Source: Candidatus Binatia bacterium
GTDB lineage: Bacteria > Desulfobacterota > Binatia > HRBIN30 > BPIQ01
Direction: 5' to 3'
Length of the DNA stretch: 64,000 nucleotides
Assembly (NCBI GenBank): GCA_026004195.1
Contig: BPIQ01000001.1
Span: forward strand, 525,871-589,870
Shown here: positions 8,755 through 17,952 of the stretch, piece by piece
Position numbering within the stretch: the stretch's first letter is position 1
How the letters are laid out: each line of letters opens with the position of its first letter
Translations under genes and position numbers: made by a program
The notes under the pieces: generated by a model
What the model saw: the letters and a program-made list of their open reading frames with translations, nothing else
Told to the model about the DNA's origin: nothing
Databases searched by the model: none

Positions 8755-8807
8755 TCCAGGGCGTGCACTTCGTGAGTTCTCCGAGCCTAACTTTCCAGGG
8801 GGTCGAC

Positions 8808-9908
8808 ATGCCGGAGCCCGGAACCTTGCTGATCGTGGACGACGAGCGCGGGCCGATGGAGTCCCTGCGGATGATCTTCAAGCCCTACTACAAGATTTTC
8901 ACCGCGGACAGCGGAGCCCGGGCGCTCGAAATCGTGCAGCGAGAGCCCATCGACGTGGTGACGCTGGATCTCCGCATGCCGGGAATGTCCGGCATCGAAG
9001 TGATGCAGGAAATCAAGAGTCGGGACCCCGACATCGAAGTCATCATCGTGACGGGCTACAGCTCCCTCGAAACCGCGATCCGGGGGCTCCGGTATCGCGC
9101 GTTCGACTACATCTCGAAGCCTTTCGACGTCCACGACATCATGGACCTGGTCGAGCGCGCACTCGCGCAGCGACGAAGTCGCTTGCGGCTTCGCAAGGCG
9201 AAAGAAGACTTCCTCGCCAACCTCTCGCACGAACTTCGCACGCCGCTCAGCGCCATCATCGGTTACAGCGATATCCTGAGCGAAGAACTGCAGCGCCAAC
9301 TGAGCCCCGACCTGCGACAGGCTCTCGAGAGAATCCAGGCGAACTCCCAGGAACTGCTGCAACTCATCGAAAACGTCCTGTTCCTGAACTCGCTCGAGGG
9401 CGGCGACGTCGGAGCGCGCATCGAGATGGTCGACGTCCGAGCCCTGGCCGAACGCGTGGTCCTGCGTTTCCAGCCGGCAGCCGCGAAAAAGGGCATCGAA
9501 CTCGCCGTCCAGGGAGCGGCTTCGGGGCTTCCCTTCCCCACCGACCCGGGACACTTCGAACGACTCCTCGGCGCGCTGCTCGACAACGCCGTCAAGTTCA
9601 GCGACCGGGGCCCTGTCGTCGTCCGGCTCGAACGGCAGTCGAACGGCGACCTCTGGCTGCAGGTCGTGGACTCGGGCATCGGGATGACCCGGGAAGAACT
9701 CGAACAGGTCGTCCAGGGCCTCTCCCAGGCGGATCCTTCGAACACCCGCCGCTACCGGGGACTCGGGCTCGGACTTCGCACGGCCAACCGACTGGCGGAG
9801 CTTCTCGGAGGAGCGCTCCACATCCAGAGCGAAAAGGGCCGCGGCACCGTCGCGAGCGTCCACCTTCCCCTCCGCGTCGCCCAGGATGTCCGCGCGACCT
9901 CCCATTGA
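8808..9908 (+). CDS. Receiver-histidine kinase hybrid
   Basis: 366 aa; ATG with AGGGGG five bases upstream. The N-terminal receiver has phospho-acceptor Asp54 (TLDLRMPGMSG) and Lys in YISKPFD. A short linker leads to HisKA with His141 (FLANLSHELRTPLSAIIGY) and a HATPase domain with N box LLDNAVKF, G1 VVDSGIGM and G2 GLGLGLRTANRLAE. There is no membrane segment, so it is a cytosolic receiver-first kinase that can be driven by another kinase and pass phosphate on. Its gene carries its own sigma-54 promoter just after a sigma-54 activator gene, suggesting a cascade. Its output partner is not identified in the window. Confidence 0.9.
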   Translation: MPEPGTLLIVDDERGPMESLRMIFKPYYKIFTADSGARALEIVQREPIDVVTLDLRMPGMSGIEVMQEIKSRDPDIEVIIVTGYSSLETAIRGLRYRAFDYISKPFDVHDIMDLVERALAQRRSRLRLRKAKEDFLANLSHELRTPLSAIIGYSDILSEELQRQLSPDLRQALERIQANSQELLQLIENVLFLNSLEGGDVGARIEMVDVRALAERVVLRFQPAAAKKGIELAVQGAASGLPFPTDPGHFERLLGALLDNAVKFSDRGPVVVRLERQSNGDLWLQVVDSGIGMTREELEQVVQGLSQADPSNTRRYRGLGLGLRTANRLAELLGGALHIQSEKGRGTVASVHLPLRVAQDVRATSH

Positions 9909-10560
9909 GCCGAGCCGGACGAGCGAACCGCGGATTCTCGTCTGTCTCGACTGCCTCTCGGCGGAGGTCGCCGGGGGAGCTCCCGACGAAGCGGTGGAGG
10001 ATTTTCGGGCACTCCACGCCGGCCACGTGCTCGAGCCCGGCATTCCCCGGGGTCCGGTCCTGACTTCGGGGCCCCTGTGGGACCCGGCGAGCCCGACCTT
10101 CCAGGAAATCGAAGCCGCCGGCCGAACCTGGGTGTTGCGGTCCGAGCGCGCCTCGATCGAGGAACCCAGGCGGTTTTCATTGACAGCGGCGCGCATCGAG
10201 CGGGACCCGCCGCTCGTGGAAGTCGAAGCGGCCCACCTCCTCGCGGTCTTGGACCGTGCCTTTTACCCGCAGACGTTCCCCGAGCGGAAGGCACGCAAGG
10301 TCCTGCGTGTCCTCGAAGAAACCCTCGCCCGGACACCGCCGGACGAGCTGCTACCGAGTCACGACTGCCCCGAGGATGCCGAAACGAGCTACGCCTCCCT
10401 TCCGGAGCATCTCTGGCGGCGCGTTCGGTCCGGGCTTCTCGGCGAGCTCGACCCGTCCGAGATCGAGCGCGTGAGAGAAATCCTCTTCGGAAGGGCGAAC
10501 GGCCTTCCGTTTTTCGTCGAACTCCGGACTCGCTTCCGCGTCGAGCCCTCGGTTGACTGA
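9886..10560 (+). CDS. Uncharacterised protein (224 aa)
   Basis: I do not recognise this protein. The ATG lies within the last 23 nt of the kinase gene, and its stop overlaps the TTG start of cofG, so it bridges the signalling block and the F420 operon in one transcript. It has no signal peptide or membrane helix. The sequence is acidic and helical, begins with a short strand ILVCLDCLS and has a central ARIERDPPLVEVEAAHLLAVLD segment. Tight overlaps on both sides and no competing reading frame support it being real; function is unknown. Confidence 0.6.
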   Translation: MSARPPIEPSRTSEPRILVCLDCLSAEVAGGAPDEAVEDFRALHAGHVLEPGIPRGPVLTSGPLWDPASPTFQEIEAAGRTWVLRSERASIEEPRRFSLTAARIERDPPLVEVEAAHLLAVLDRAFYPQTFPERKARKVLRVLEETLARTPPDELLPSHDCPEDAETSYASLPEHLWRRVRSGLLGELDPSEIERVREILFGRANGLPFFVELRTRFRVEPSVD

Positions 10561-11806
10561 CCCGCCCGGCTTCTCTATAAGCCGCGACGGGTGCCTCGTG
10601 TCTTTCTTCCCCTCCGACGCGGCCGAGTTGCAACGAAGCTTGGGTTCGGTCCGGGCCGAAATCGCCTCGGTACTCGAACGAGCTCTCCGAGAGATCCCGC
10701 CGACGCAAGAAGAAGCCCTTCTTCTCCTCCGACACGCGGCGCGACATCCCGCCCCCCTTTTGACGACGGCCCGGCTGCTCCGCGACCGGCACAAGGGTAG
10801 GACGATCACCTACTCGCCCAAGGTTTTCCTGCCCCTCACGAACCTCTGCCGGGACTACTGCTCTTACTGCACGTTCCGGAAAGACCCCCGGGATCCGGGC
10901 GCGTGGACCATGCTGCCGGAAGAAGTTCGCGACTGGAGTCGCAAGGGGAAGCAGGCGGGCTGCATCGAAGCGCTCTTCTGTCTCGGGGATCGCCCCGAGC
11001 GTGCCTTCCGCGAGTACCGGGAAACCCTCGCCGTACTCGGTCACCGGTCGACGCCCGAATACCTGGTCGCCGCCTGCCGGATCGCACTCGACGAAGGGCT
11101 TCTGCCCCACACGAACGCCGGGATCCTCCGGAAAGACGAGATGCGGGAGCTCAAGTCCTGCAACGTGAGCCTGGGACTCATGCTCGAGAACGCGAGCCCG
11201 AGGTTGCGCCTGCCCGGGCAAGCTCACCACCACGCGCCGGACAAGGACCCCGCGCTGCGGGTACGGATGATCGAAGAAGCAGGAGAGCTCCGGATCCCGT
11301 TCACGACGGGGATCCTCCTCGGCATCGGCGAGACCCTGCCCGAACGCGTCGAAAGCCTCTACCTCCTCCGAGACCTGCAGCGGTCCTACGGGCACATCCA
11401 GGAAATCATCGTACAGAACTTCCGGGCGAAGCCGGCCACCCGCATGGCCCGGGCTCCCGAACCCGAGACGTGGGAAGTGGCGGCAACGGCCGCCCTTTGC
11501 CGTCTCCTCCTGCCGGACGCGAACATCCAGGTGCCCCCCAACCTGAACCCCCACGACCACCGGCTGCTTCTCGCCGCGGGCATCAACGACTGGGGCGGGA
11601 TTTCCCCCGTCACGCTCGACTACGTGAACCCGGAAGCGCCCTGGCCGCTCGTGGCGTCGCTGGCTCGGACGTGCGCGGAACTCGGCTACGCCCTCCGCCC
11701 GCGCCTTCCCGTTTACCCCGAGTACCTTCGCTTTCCCGGTTTCGTCGACGAACCTCTCCGCCGGCGGGCCCTCGAACTGGCCCGCGAAAAGGGGGTGGCT
11801 CTATGA
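10553..11806 (+). CDS. cofG: CofG, FO synthase radical-SAM subunit 1
   Basis: 417 aa from TTG; a GTG at 10598 is an alternative start. The radical-SAM [4Fe-4S] motif is C99-x3-C103-x2-C106 in NLCRDYCSYCTF, preceded by TYSPKVFLPLT, diagnostic for CofG. CofG works with CofH to make the 5-deazaflavin FO from 5-amino-6-ribitylaminouracil and tyrosine, the chromophore step of coenzyme F420. The stop overlaps cofH as ATGA. It is stand-alone, not fused to CofH as in actinobacterial FbiC. Confidence 0.93.
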   Translation: MTDPPGFSISRDGCLVSFFPSDAAELQRSLGSVRAEIASVLERALREIPPTQEEALLLLRHAARHPAPLLTTARLLRDRHKGRTITYSPKVFLPLTNLCRDYCSYCTFRKDPRDPGAWTMLPEEVRDWSRKGKQAGCIEALFCLGDRPERAFREYRETLAVLGHRSTPEYLVAACRIALDEGLLPHTNAGILRKDEMRELKSCNVSLGLMLENASPRLRLPGQAHHHAPDKDPALRVRMIEEAGELRIPFTTGILLGIGETLPERVESLYLLRDLQRSYGHIQEIIVQNFRAKPATRMARAPEPETWEVAATAALCRLLLPDANIQVPPNLNPHDHRLLLAAGINDWGGISPVTLDYVNPEAPWPLVASLARTCAELGYALRPRLPVYPEYLRFPGFVDEPLRRRALELAREKGVAL

Positions 11807-13038
11807 ACGTCGCAGCACTGCGTTCTTTCGTCCTCGACGCACCCGACGTGGAAACCGCACTCGGCCGCGCTTCGCGTCGGGTCCGTTCGGTCCTCGAGCG
11901 GGCGCTCGCGGGCCGGAGGCCGAGCGTGGAGGAAATCGAGGTCCTGCTCGGGACCGAGGGCGAGGATCTCAGGGCCCTTCTACGGGTCGCCGACGAGATC
12001 CGCGCCACCGACGTCGGTCCCGAAGTCACCTACGTCGTCAACCGCAACATCAACTTCACGAACGTGTGCTTCGTCGGCTGCCAGTTCTGCGCCTTCGCCC
12101 GGCATCGGCGCGACCCCGACGCGCGCACCGACTCCCTCGAACGCGTTCTCGAGAAAGTCGCCGAAGCGGTGGACCGCGGAGCCACCGAGATTTGCATGCA
12201 AGGCGGGATCAACCCCGACCTGGACCCTTACCACTACCGCGACCTGCTCGTGGCCATCAAACGGCGCTTCCCGCGGATCCACATCCACGCTTTCTCCCCG
12301 ATGGAGATTCTCTACGGCGCGCGCCGCACCGGACTTTCTTTCCGCGACTACCTCGCCATGCTGCGCGAGGCCGGGCTCGACACGATCCCGGGGACCGCGG
12401 CGGAAATTCTCGACGACGAAGTTCGCGAGATCCTGAGCCACAAGAAGGTCGACGTCCGGACCTGGGTGGAGATCGTCACGACCGCGCACGAGCTCGGTAT
12501 CCCGTCGACCTCGACGATCATGTACGGGCACATCGAAACTCCGGCCCACGTCGCCCGCCACCTCGACCTGTTGCGGCGCATCCAGGAAAGAACCGGCGGG
12601 TTCACCGAACTCGTGCCCCTGCGCTTCATCCACACGTACACGGCCCTCTACCAGAAGGGCCTCGTCGATCCGCCGCCCAAGGGCCTCGTCGACCTCCGCA
12701 TGTACGGTGTGTGCCGCGTGGCCATGCGGGGGCTCGTCCAGAACCTCCAGACCTCGTGGGTCAAACTCGGAATCCCCCTCGCCCAGCTCTCCCTCGCGGC
12801 GGGTTGCAACGACTTCGGCGGCACCCTCATGGAAGAACAGATCTCCAAGTCGGCGGGTGCCGACGCGGGCGAATACCTGCCCGAGGAAGAAATCCGGAAA
12901 CTCGTCGCCGAGATGGGGAGAATTCCCGTACAACGGACCACCACCTATGGCCGTATCGAAAGACCGTCCGAGGATCGCAGTGCTGGCCGGGGGGGTCGGA
13001 GCAGCGCGGTTCTTGAGGGGGCTCTTTTCGCTCGTTGA
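11803..13038 (+). CDS. cofH: CofH, FO synthase radical-SAM subunit 2
   Basis: 411 aa; the ATG is within ATGA shared with the cofG stop. The radical-SAM motif is C89-x3-C93-x2-C96 (NVCFVGCQFCAF); TEICMQGGINPDL and IHAFSPMEI are typical of CofH and the related MqnC/MqnE group. CofH joins the tyrosine-derived fragment to the pyrimidine before CofG closes the deazaflavin. The reading frame runs 92 nt into cofD, giving a C-terminal tail (about 30 residues) beyond the usual family end; the tail may be non-essential. F420-operon context excludes a menaquinone role. Confidence 0.93.
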   Translation: MNVAALRSFVLDAPDVETALGRASRRVRSVLERALAGRRPSVEEIEVLLGTEGEDLRALLRVADEIRATDVGPEVTYVVNRNINFTNVCFVGCQFCAFARHRRDPDARTDSLERVLEKVAEAVDRGATEICMQGGINPDLDPYHYRDLLVAIKRRFPRIHIHAFSPMEILYGARRTGLSFRDYLAMLREAGLDTIPGTAAEILDDEVREILSHKKVDVRTWVEIVTTAHELGIPSTSTIMYGHIETPAHVARHLDLLRRIQERTGGFTELVPLRFIHTYTALYQKGLVDPPPKGLVDLRMYGVCRVAMRGLVQNLQTSWVKLGIPLAQLSLAAGCNDFGGTLMEEQISKSAGADAGEYLPEEEIRKLVAEMGRIPVQRTTTYGRIERPSEDRSAGRGGRSSAVLEGALFAR

Positions 13039-13900
13039 CCCACGCGACGCGACGATCATCGTCAACACCGCGGACGACGACACCTTCTTCGGCCTCCACG
13101 TCTCCCCGGACCTCGACACCGTCACCTACACCCTGGCCGGTCGAGCTCCCCTCCGGCGGGGGTGGGGAATTCGCGGGGACACGTTCTTCTGCCTCCGAGC
13201 CCTCGCCCGGTTCTACGGAAGCCCCTGGTTCCGGCTCGGGGACCGGGACCTGGCGACGAATCTTTTTCGCACCGAACGACTCCGGGCCGGGCTCACGCTC
13301 GCCGAAGTCACGCACCGCATCGCGCGAGCCTTCGGGGTGCGGGCGACCGTCCTCCCGATGACGAACGACCGCGTCCGCACCTTCGTCACGACGGAAGGAC
13401 GGGGCCCGCTTCCTTTCCAGGAATACCTCGTTCGCCACCGAGCCCGAGGCAAGGTCCGCAAGATCGAGTTCCGGGGCTCGCGCAGCGCGCGGCCCCTGCC
13501 CGAGGTGCTGCGCGCGATCGGCGAGGCCGACGCGGTTCTCCTTCCGCCGAGCAACCCGCTGGTCAGCATCGGGCCCATTCTCTCGCTCCGCGGCGTTCGT
13601 CGCGCCTTGCGGGAGTGCCGGGCACGCGTGCTCGGCATCAGTCCCCTCGTCCGCGGCCGTGCGCTGAAGGGTCCCGCCCACCGCATGCTCGCGGGACTCG
13701 GCCACGAGGTTTCGCCCGTCGGGGTCGCGCGACTCTACGCGGATTTTCTCGACGTCTTCTTCCTGGACGAAGAGGACGAAGCCGAGGCTCCCCGGGTCGC
13801 CGAGCTCGGAATCCGCCCCGTCGTGGCCCCGATCCGCATCGCGAGCCCGCGTCGCGCCCGCGAGCTGGCGCGACGGGTCCTCGAGGAGCTCTCGCGGTGA
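12947..13900 (+). CDS. cofD: CofD, 2-phospho-L-lactate transferase (F420-0 or dehydro-F420-0 synthase)
   Basis: 317 aa. The N-terminus has the family motif VLAGGVGAARFLRG, then VNTADDDTFFGLHVSPDLDTV. The middle has the conserved LPPSNPLVSIGPIL segment. It transfers a phospholactate-type group from the GDP-activated donor onto FO. The donor-making enzyme CofC is not in the window. The start is 92 nt inside cofH; the next in-frame starts would truncate the nucleotide-binding motif, so the long overlap looks genuine. It is coupled to cofE through GTGA. Confidence 0.94.
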   Translation: MAVSKDRPRIAVLAGGVGAARFLRGLFSLVDPRDATIIVNTADDDTFFGLHVSPDLDTVTYTLAGRAPLRRGWGIRGDTFFCLRALARFYGSPWFRLGDRDLATNLFRTERLRAGLTLAEVTHRIARAFGVRATVLPMTNDRVRTFVTTEGRGPLPFQEYLVRHRARGKVRKIEFRGSRSARPLPEVLRAIGEADAVLLPPSNPLVSIGPILSLRGVRRALRECRARVLGISPLVRGRALKGPAHRMLAGLGHEVSPVGVARLYADFLDVFFLDEEDEAEAPRVAELGIRPVVAPIRIASPRRARELARRVLEELSR

Positions 13901-14649
13901 AAGAGCTGCGACTCTTTCCGCTCTCGGGTCTTCCTCCCGTCGTGCCCGGAACCGACCTCGGAGGACTTTTGCTCGACGCCCTCGATCGCTCGGGAATCGA
14001 GCCCGAGGACGGCGATATCGTGGTCGTCTGCCAGAAAGTCGTCTCGAAGGCCGAAGGGCGCGTCGTGCGGCTCGCGGAGGTCGAGCCTTCGGAGTTCGCC
14101 CGCATCCTCGCGCGCGAGATCGGCAAGGACGCCCGCATTCTCGAAGTCGTACTCCGGGAGACCCGCCGCGTCGTGCGGATGGACCGGGGCCACCTGATCG
14201 TGGAAACCCACCACGGCTGGGTCTGCGCCAACGCGGGAGTGGACGAATCCAACGCGCCCGAGTCCGGCTCCGTGGTCCTCCTTCCGGAGGACGCCGACGA
14301 GTCCGCCCGCCGGATTCGGGATCGGGTGCGGGAGGCGTCGGGCAAGAAGGTGGCCGTCGTCGTCACGGACACCTTCGGGCGCCCCTGGCGCGAGGGTCTC
14401 GTCGAGTTCGCCATCGGCGTCGCTGGCATCGCCCCCCTTCTGGACCTCCGACGGCGGCGAGATTTCACGGGCCGCCCGCTCGAGCACACCGTGGTGGCGC
14501 AGGTGGACGCCATCGCCGCAGCGGCGGGCCTCCTCATGCGCAAAGACGCCGGTATCCCCGCGGTCCTCCTCCGGGGGTACGAGTTCCGTCCGGCCGAAGA
14601 AAGCGCTCGGCGGCTCGTGCGCAGGGCCGAGGAAGACCTTTTCCGCTGA
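13897..14649 (+). CDS. cofE: CofE, coenzyme F420-0:L-glutamate ligase
   Basis: 250 aa, GTG start sharing GTGA with the cofD stop. Family features are [19 protein letters not shown], the glutamate-rich [18 protein letters not shown], and [14 protein letters not shown]. It adds gamma-linked glutamates to F420-0 using GTP. Only the ligase domain is present; the nitroreductase-like extension of actinobacterial FbiB is absent. It is the last gene of the F420 block. F420-dependent enzymes themselves are not encoded in this window. Confidence 0.95.
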   Translation: MKELRLFPLSGLPPVVPGTDLGGLLLDALDRSGIEPEDGDIVVVCQKVVSKAEGRVVRLAEVEPSEFARILAREIGKDARILEVVLRETRRVVRMDRGHLIVETHHGWVCANAGVDESNAPESGSVVLLPEDADESARRIRDRVREASGKKVAVVVTDTFGRPWREGLVEFAIGVAGIAPLLDLRRRRDFTGRPLEHTVVAQVDAIAAAAGLLMRKDAGIPAVLLRGYEFRPAEESARRLVRRAEEDLFR

Positions 14650-14654
14650 GCCGT

Positions 14655-14682
14655 TTGCCGGTCCGGTCGGCTGTGTTAGCAT
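14655..14682 (+). promoter_or_regulatory. Promoter abutting ntrB (possibly leaderless)
   Basis: TTGCCG (14655-14660), 16-nt spacer, TAGCAT (14677-14682). The predicted start falls at about 14689, next to the ATG at 14691, and no ribosome-binding site precedes that ATG. Confidence 0.4.
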
Positions 14683-14690
14683 CGGTCCGC

Positions 14691-15824
14691 ATGGGATCGC
14701 CCCGCACGCGAACCCTTGCCCGCGGAAATTTCCGGCGCAAAGCCTCTCCCTGGACGTGGGAAGAGGTTCTCCGCAACCTGACGGACGCCGTCCTGCTCGT
14801 GGGCGGGGACGGGATCGTGCTTTCCTGCAACCCTGCCGCGGAAGACCTCCTCGACCTGCCCCAGGCCCACATCTGCGGGCGTCCTCTCCGAGAAGTGCTC
14901 TCGTCGACCCCGAAGGTCGTACGACTCGTCGAGCGGAGTCTCGGCTCCGGCCAGAGCCAGACCGACGCCCGAGCCTCGCTCGCCCGCCGTGGCGGCGAGA
15001 TCCCCGTCCGGGTCGCCGTCTCCCCGCTTCTCGACGAGAAGGACCGGGTCGACGGCGTCGCGCTCGTCCTCCACGACCTTCGGTACGAGAGGACGCTCGA
15101 GGAAGGCAACCGGAGGAACGAACACCTCGAGAAGCTCGCGACGGTGGTTGCAGGGCTCGCCCACGAGCTGCGCAATCCCCTCGGCGGGATCCGGGGCGCC
15201 GCCCAGCTTCTCGAGCGACTGGTCCTGCCGAGCGTGCCCGAGGCAAGGCGCTACACGGACCTCATCGCCCGCGAGACGAACCGCCTTTCCGAGCTCGTCG
15301 ACGAGCTCCTCACGTTCGGTACCCTCGCACCGCCCCGGGACGGGGCCGTCAACATCCACAGGGTCCTTCGAGAAGTACTCGAACTCGTGTCGCCTGCCCG
15401 CGAACGGGGGGTCGCCGTGCTCTGCGAATTCGACCCGAGCCTCCCCCCCGTGCGCGGCGACGAACGCCAACTCAAACAGCTCTTCTTGAACCTCGTCCGG
15501 AACGCGATCGAAGCCATGGAAGCGCGGGGCACGCTCACGCTCGTCACCAAGATGGAGACCGACTTTCACATCGTGCGTCCTGCGACCGGAAACTCGCGCT
15601 TCATCCGCGTCGAGGTCCGGGACACGGGTCCGGGGATCCCGACCGAGAACCTCCACCGGATCTTCGACCCCTTCTTCACGACCAAGCCCGGAGGGAGCGG
15701 GCTCGGGCTGGCGATCTGCGAGAAGATCGCCACGGCCCACGGCGGCGGCCTGAGCGCGAGGAACGCCCGAAACGCGGGAGCCGTTTTCGTCGTCAACCTG
15801 CCCGTGGCGAGGGACGTTCCATGA
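14691..15824 (+). CDS. ntrB: NtrB-type PAS histidine kinase
   Basis: 377 aa, no membrane helix, as in soluble NtrB/GlnL. A PAS domain (about 25-125; [19 protein letters not shown]) is followed by HisKA with His in [19 protein letters not shown], then HATPase with N box [14 protein letters not shown]1 RDTGPGIP, F box IFDPFFTTK and G2 GSGLGLAI. It should phosphorylate the NtrC encoded next, whose start overlaps by ATGA. The family role is sensing nitrogen status through PII, though no glnA or glnB is nearby to confirm the physiological signal. Confidence 0.9.
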   Translation: MGSPRTRTLARGNFRRKASPWTWEEVLRNLTDAVLLVGGDGIVLSCNPAAEDLLDLPQAHICGRPLREVLSSTPKVVRLVERSLGSGQSQTDARASLARRGGEIPVRVAVSPLLDEKDRVDGVALVLHDLRYERTLEEGNRRNEHLEKLATVVAGLAHELRNPLGGIRGAAQLLERLVLPSVPEARRYTDLIARETNRLSELVDELLTFGTLAPPRDGAVNIHRVLREVLELVSPARERGVAVLCEFDPSLPPVRGDERQLKQLFLNLVRNAIEAMEARGTLTLVTKMETDFHIVRPATGNSRFIRVEVRDTGPGIPTENLHRIFDPFFTTKPGGSGLGLAICEKIATAHGGGLSARNARNAGAVFVVNLPVARDVP

Positions 15825-17287
15825 CCCCCGGACGCATTCTCGTGGCCGACGACGAGGAGTCGATTCGCTTCGTCCTCGAAGAGGCGTTCCGGCAGGAGGG
15901 CTTCCGGGTCTCGACCGCGGCCGACGGCGAGGCGGCTCTGGCCGCCCTCCTGGCCGGAGAAGCGGACGCGGCCTTCGTGGACATCCGGATGCCCGGGCTC
16001 GACGGGCTCGAACTCCTGCGCCGCCTCCGGGAAGCCGGACGCAGCCTGCCCGTCGTCGTCATCACGGCGCAGGACACGATGGAGAACGCCGTCGAGGCGA
16101 TGAAGCAGGGGGCCTACGACTACCTGACGAAGCCCTTCGACCTGGAAAAGGTCTGCGCCCTCGCCCGCAGGGCCCTCGAAGTGCGCCATCTCGCGCGAGA
16201 CCTCGAACGCCTGGAACGCGAGATGCGGACCCGATTTTCCCTCGGGGTGGGCATCGTGGGACGTTCGTCCGCCATGCAGGAAATCTACAAGGCCATCGGC
16301 CGGCTCGCCTCGACCGACGTCACCGTGCTTTTGCAGGGAGAAAGCGGTACCGGCAAGGAGCTCGTCGCCAAGGCCATCCACTACCACTCGCGACGCTGGA
16401 GCGGGCCTTTCGTACCCGTCAACTGCGCGGCCGTACCCCGCGAGCTCCTCGAGAGCGAGCTTTTCGGCCACGAAAAAGGCGCCTTCACGGGAGCCCTGGA
16501 AACGCGCGTCGGGAAGTTCGAGCAGGCACAGGGTGGGACCCTTTTTCTCGACGAGATCGGGGAAATGCCCCTCGAGCTACAGACGAAGCTCCTCCGCGTG
16601 CTCGAGGACCGGGAGGTCTGGAGGGTGGGAGGACGGGCACCGGTTTCCGTCGACTGCCGGATCGTGGCCGCGACGAACCTCGACCTCGAGAAAGCCGTCG
16701 CTGCGGGGAGGTTCCGGGCCGACCTCTACTACCGGTTGAACGTCGTACCGCTCAAGCTTCCGCCGCTCCGCGAACGGAGGGAGGACATCCCCGAGCTCGT
16801 CCGCTACTTCGTCGAAAAGGTCAACCGGGAGCTGGGGCTCGGCGTGCGCGGCGTGTCCGAGAGCGCGATCCGCCGACTCCGCGCTCGGCCTTGGCCGGGC
16901 AACGTCCGGGAGCTCGAGAACACGATCGTCCGGGCCGCCGTGCTCGCGCCGGGCCGAACGCTGACCGACGAGGACTTCGGCTTCGCCGAAGCTCCCAGGC
17001 CCGACTACCGCGACGTTCCGCTGGACGAGGTTCTGCGCGCGCGTTTCGACGCGTTGCTCGAGAAGGCCGAACGGGGCGAGCTCGAAGACACCTACCGCCA
17101 CGTCCTCCACGGGATCGAAAAACCCCTGCTCGCCCGCGCGCTGGAACGCACCGGCGGGAACCAGCTCCGGGCGGCCGCGCTGCTCGGTCTGAACCGCAAC
17201 ACGCTGCGGAAAAAAATGGTGGAACTGGGCCTCGCGACGCAGGAAAAGACGGAAGGCCGGTCGCCCGTGGCCTCCTCCCGGAAATGA
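15821..17287 (+). CDS. ntrC: NtrC-type sigma-54 response regulator
   Basis: 488 aa, coupled to ntrB by ATGA. The receiver has phospho-acceptor Asp54 ([11 protein letters not shown]) and Lys in YLTKPFD. The AAA+ domain has GESGTGKE, an intact GAFTGA loop ([12 protein letters not shown]), Walker [10 protein letters not shown] and [12 protein letters not shown]. The C-terminal helix-turn-helix [20 protein letters not shown] is characteristic of true NtrC. Length and order match the family. The stop overlaps the thiE start as ATGA, an unusual coupling of nitrogen regulation with thiamine synthesis that may be only operon compaction. Confidence 0.93.
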   Translation: MTPGRILVADDEESIRFVLEEAFRQEGFRVSTAADGEAALAALLAGEADAAFVDIRMPGLDGLELLRRLREAGRSLPVVVITAQDTMENAVEAMKQGAYDYLTKPFDLEKVCALARRALEVRHLARDLERLEREMRTRFSLGVGIVGRSSAMQEIYKAIGRLASTDVTVLLQGESGTGKELVAKAIHYHSRRWSGPFVPVNCAAVPRELLESELFGHEKGAFTGALETRVGKFEQAQGGTLFLDEIGEMPLELQTKLLRVLEDREVWRVGGRAPVSVDCRIVAATNLDLEKAVAAGRFRADLYYRLNVVPLKLPPLRERREDIPELVRYFVEKVNRELGLGVRGVSESAIRRLRARPWPGNVRELENTIVRAAVLAPGRTLTDEDFGFAEAPRPDYRDVPLDEVLRARFDALLEKAERGELEDTYRHVLHGIEKPLLARALERTGGNQLRAAALLGLNRNTLRKKMVELGLATQEKTEGRSPVASSRK

Positions 17288-17952
17288 CGGCGCGCCCGTT
17301 CCGTTTTCCCCAGCCCCTCTATCCCATTCTCGACCCTTCCTGGACGAAAGGAGACTTTCTCGACTTCGCCGAGCGTGTCCTGCGGGCAGGGACGGCCCTC
17401 GTCCAGCTCCGCGTCAAAGGAGCGTCCACGCGCGAGTTCCTGGAACTGGCCCGCGAGTTGCGCCGGCGCACGCGGGAGCGCGGCGTGCTCCTCGTGGTGA
17501 ACGACAGGGTCGACGTCGCGCTCGCCGCCGGAGCGGACGGCGTGCACCTCGGACAGCGCGACCTTCCGCCGGAAGAGGCGCGAAGACTTCTCGGTCCCTC
17601 GGCCGTCGTAGGATGGTCCACCCACTGCGTCGAGGAGATCGAGCGAGCGAACCACCGCTCCCACCTGCTCGACTACGTGAGCTTCGGACCCGTCTTCCCG
17701 ACGAGCACGAAGAGCGACGCGGAAGCGCCGAAAGGCCTCGAGGCGCTCCGAGAAGCTTGCCGGAAAAGTCGCCTTCCCGTGGTGGCCGTGGGGGGCATTT
17801 CGCTCGACCGCATCCCGTGCGTCCTCGAAGCCGGAGCCCGTGCCGCGGCCGTCATCTCGGCTCTTTCGCTTCACCCGGCTCCCGAGGAAGCCCTCTCCCG
17901 TGTCCTCGGGGGGCCGGTCCTGGCCACCCGACCGTCGACACGGGAAGGCTAG
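17284..17952 (+). CDS. thiE: Thiamine-phosphate synthase ThiE
   Basis: 222 aa TIM-barrel protein. Motifs include [48 protein letters not shown] and VVAVGGIS. It joins hydroxymethylpyrimidine diphosphate and thiazole phosphate to form thiamine phosphate in the cytosol. It starts within the ntrC stop (ATGA). Its last 101 nt overlap the convergent thiO gene, whose product feeds the thiazole branch of the same pathway. Confidence 0.93.
   Translation: MTARPFRFPQPLYPILDPSWTKGDFLDFAERVLRAGTALVQLRVKGASTREFLELARELRRRTRERGVLLVVNDRVDVALAAGADGVHLGQRDLPPEEARRLLGPSAVVGWSTHCVEEIERANHRSHLLDYVSFGPVFPTSTKSDAEAPKGLEALREACRKSRLPVVAVGGISLDRIPCVLEAGARAAAVISALSLHPAPEEALSRVLGGPVLATRPSTREG

Noticed and set aside
6963-8807. 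N-terminal extension of the receiver-kinase across the sigma-54 regulator
   Set aside because: It is an out-of-frame reading of 7201-8637; the start at 8808 has a ribosome-binding site, a promoter and the receiver motif immediately after.
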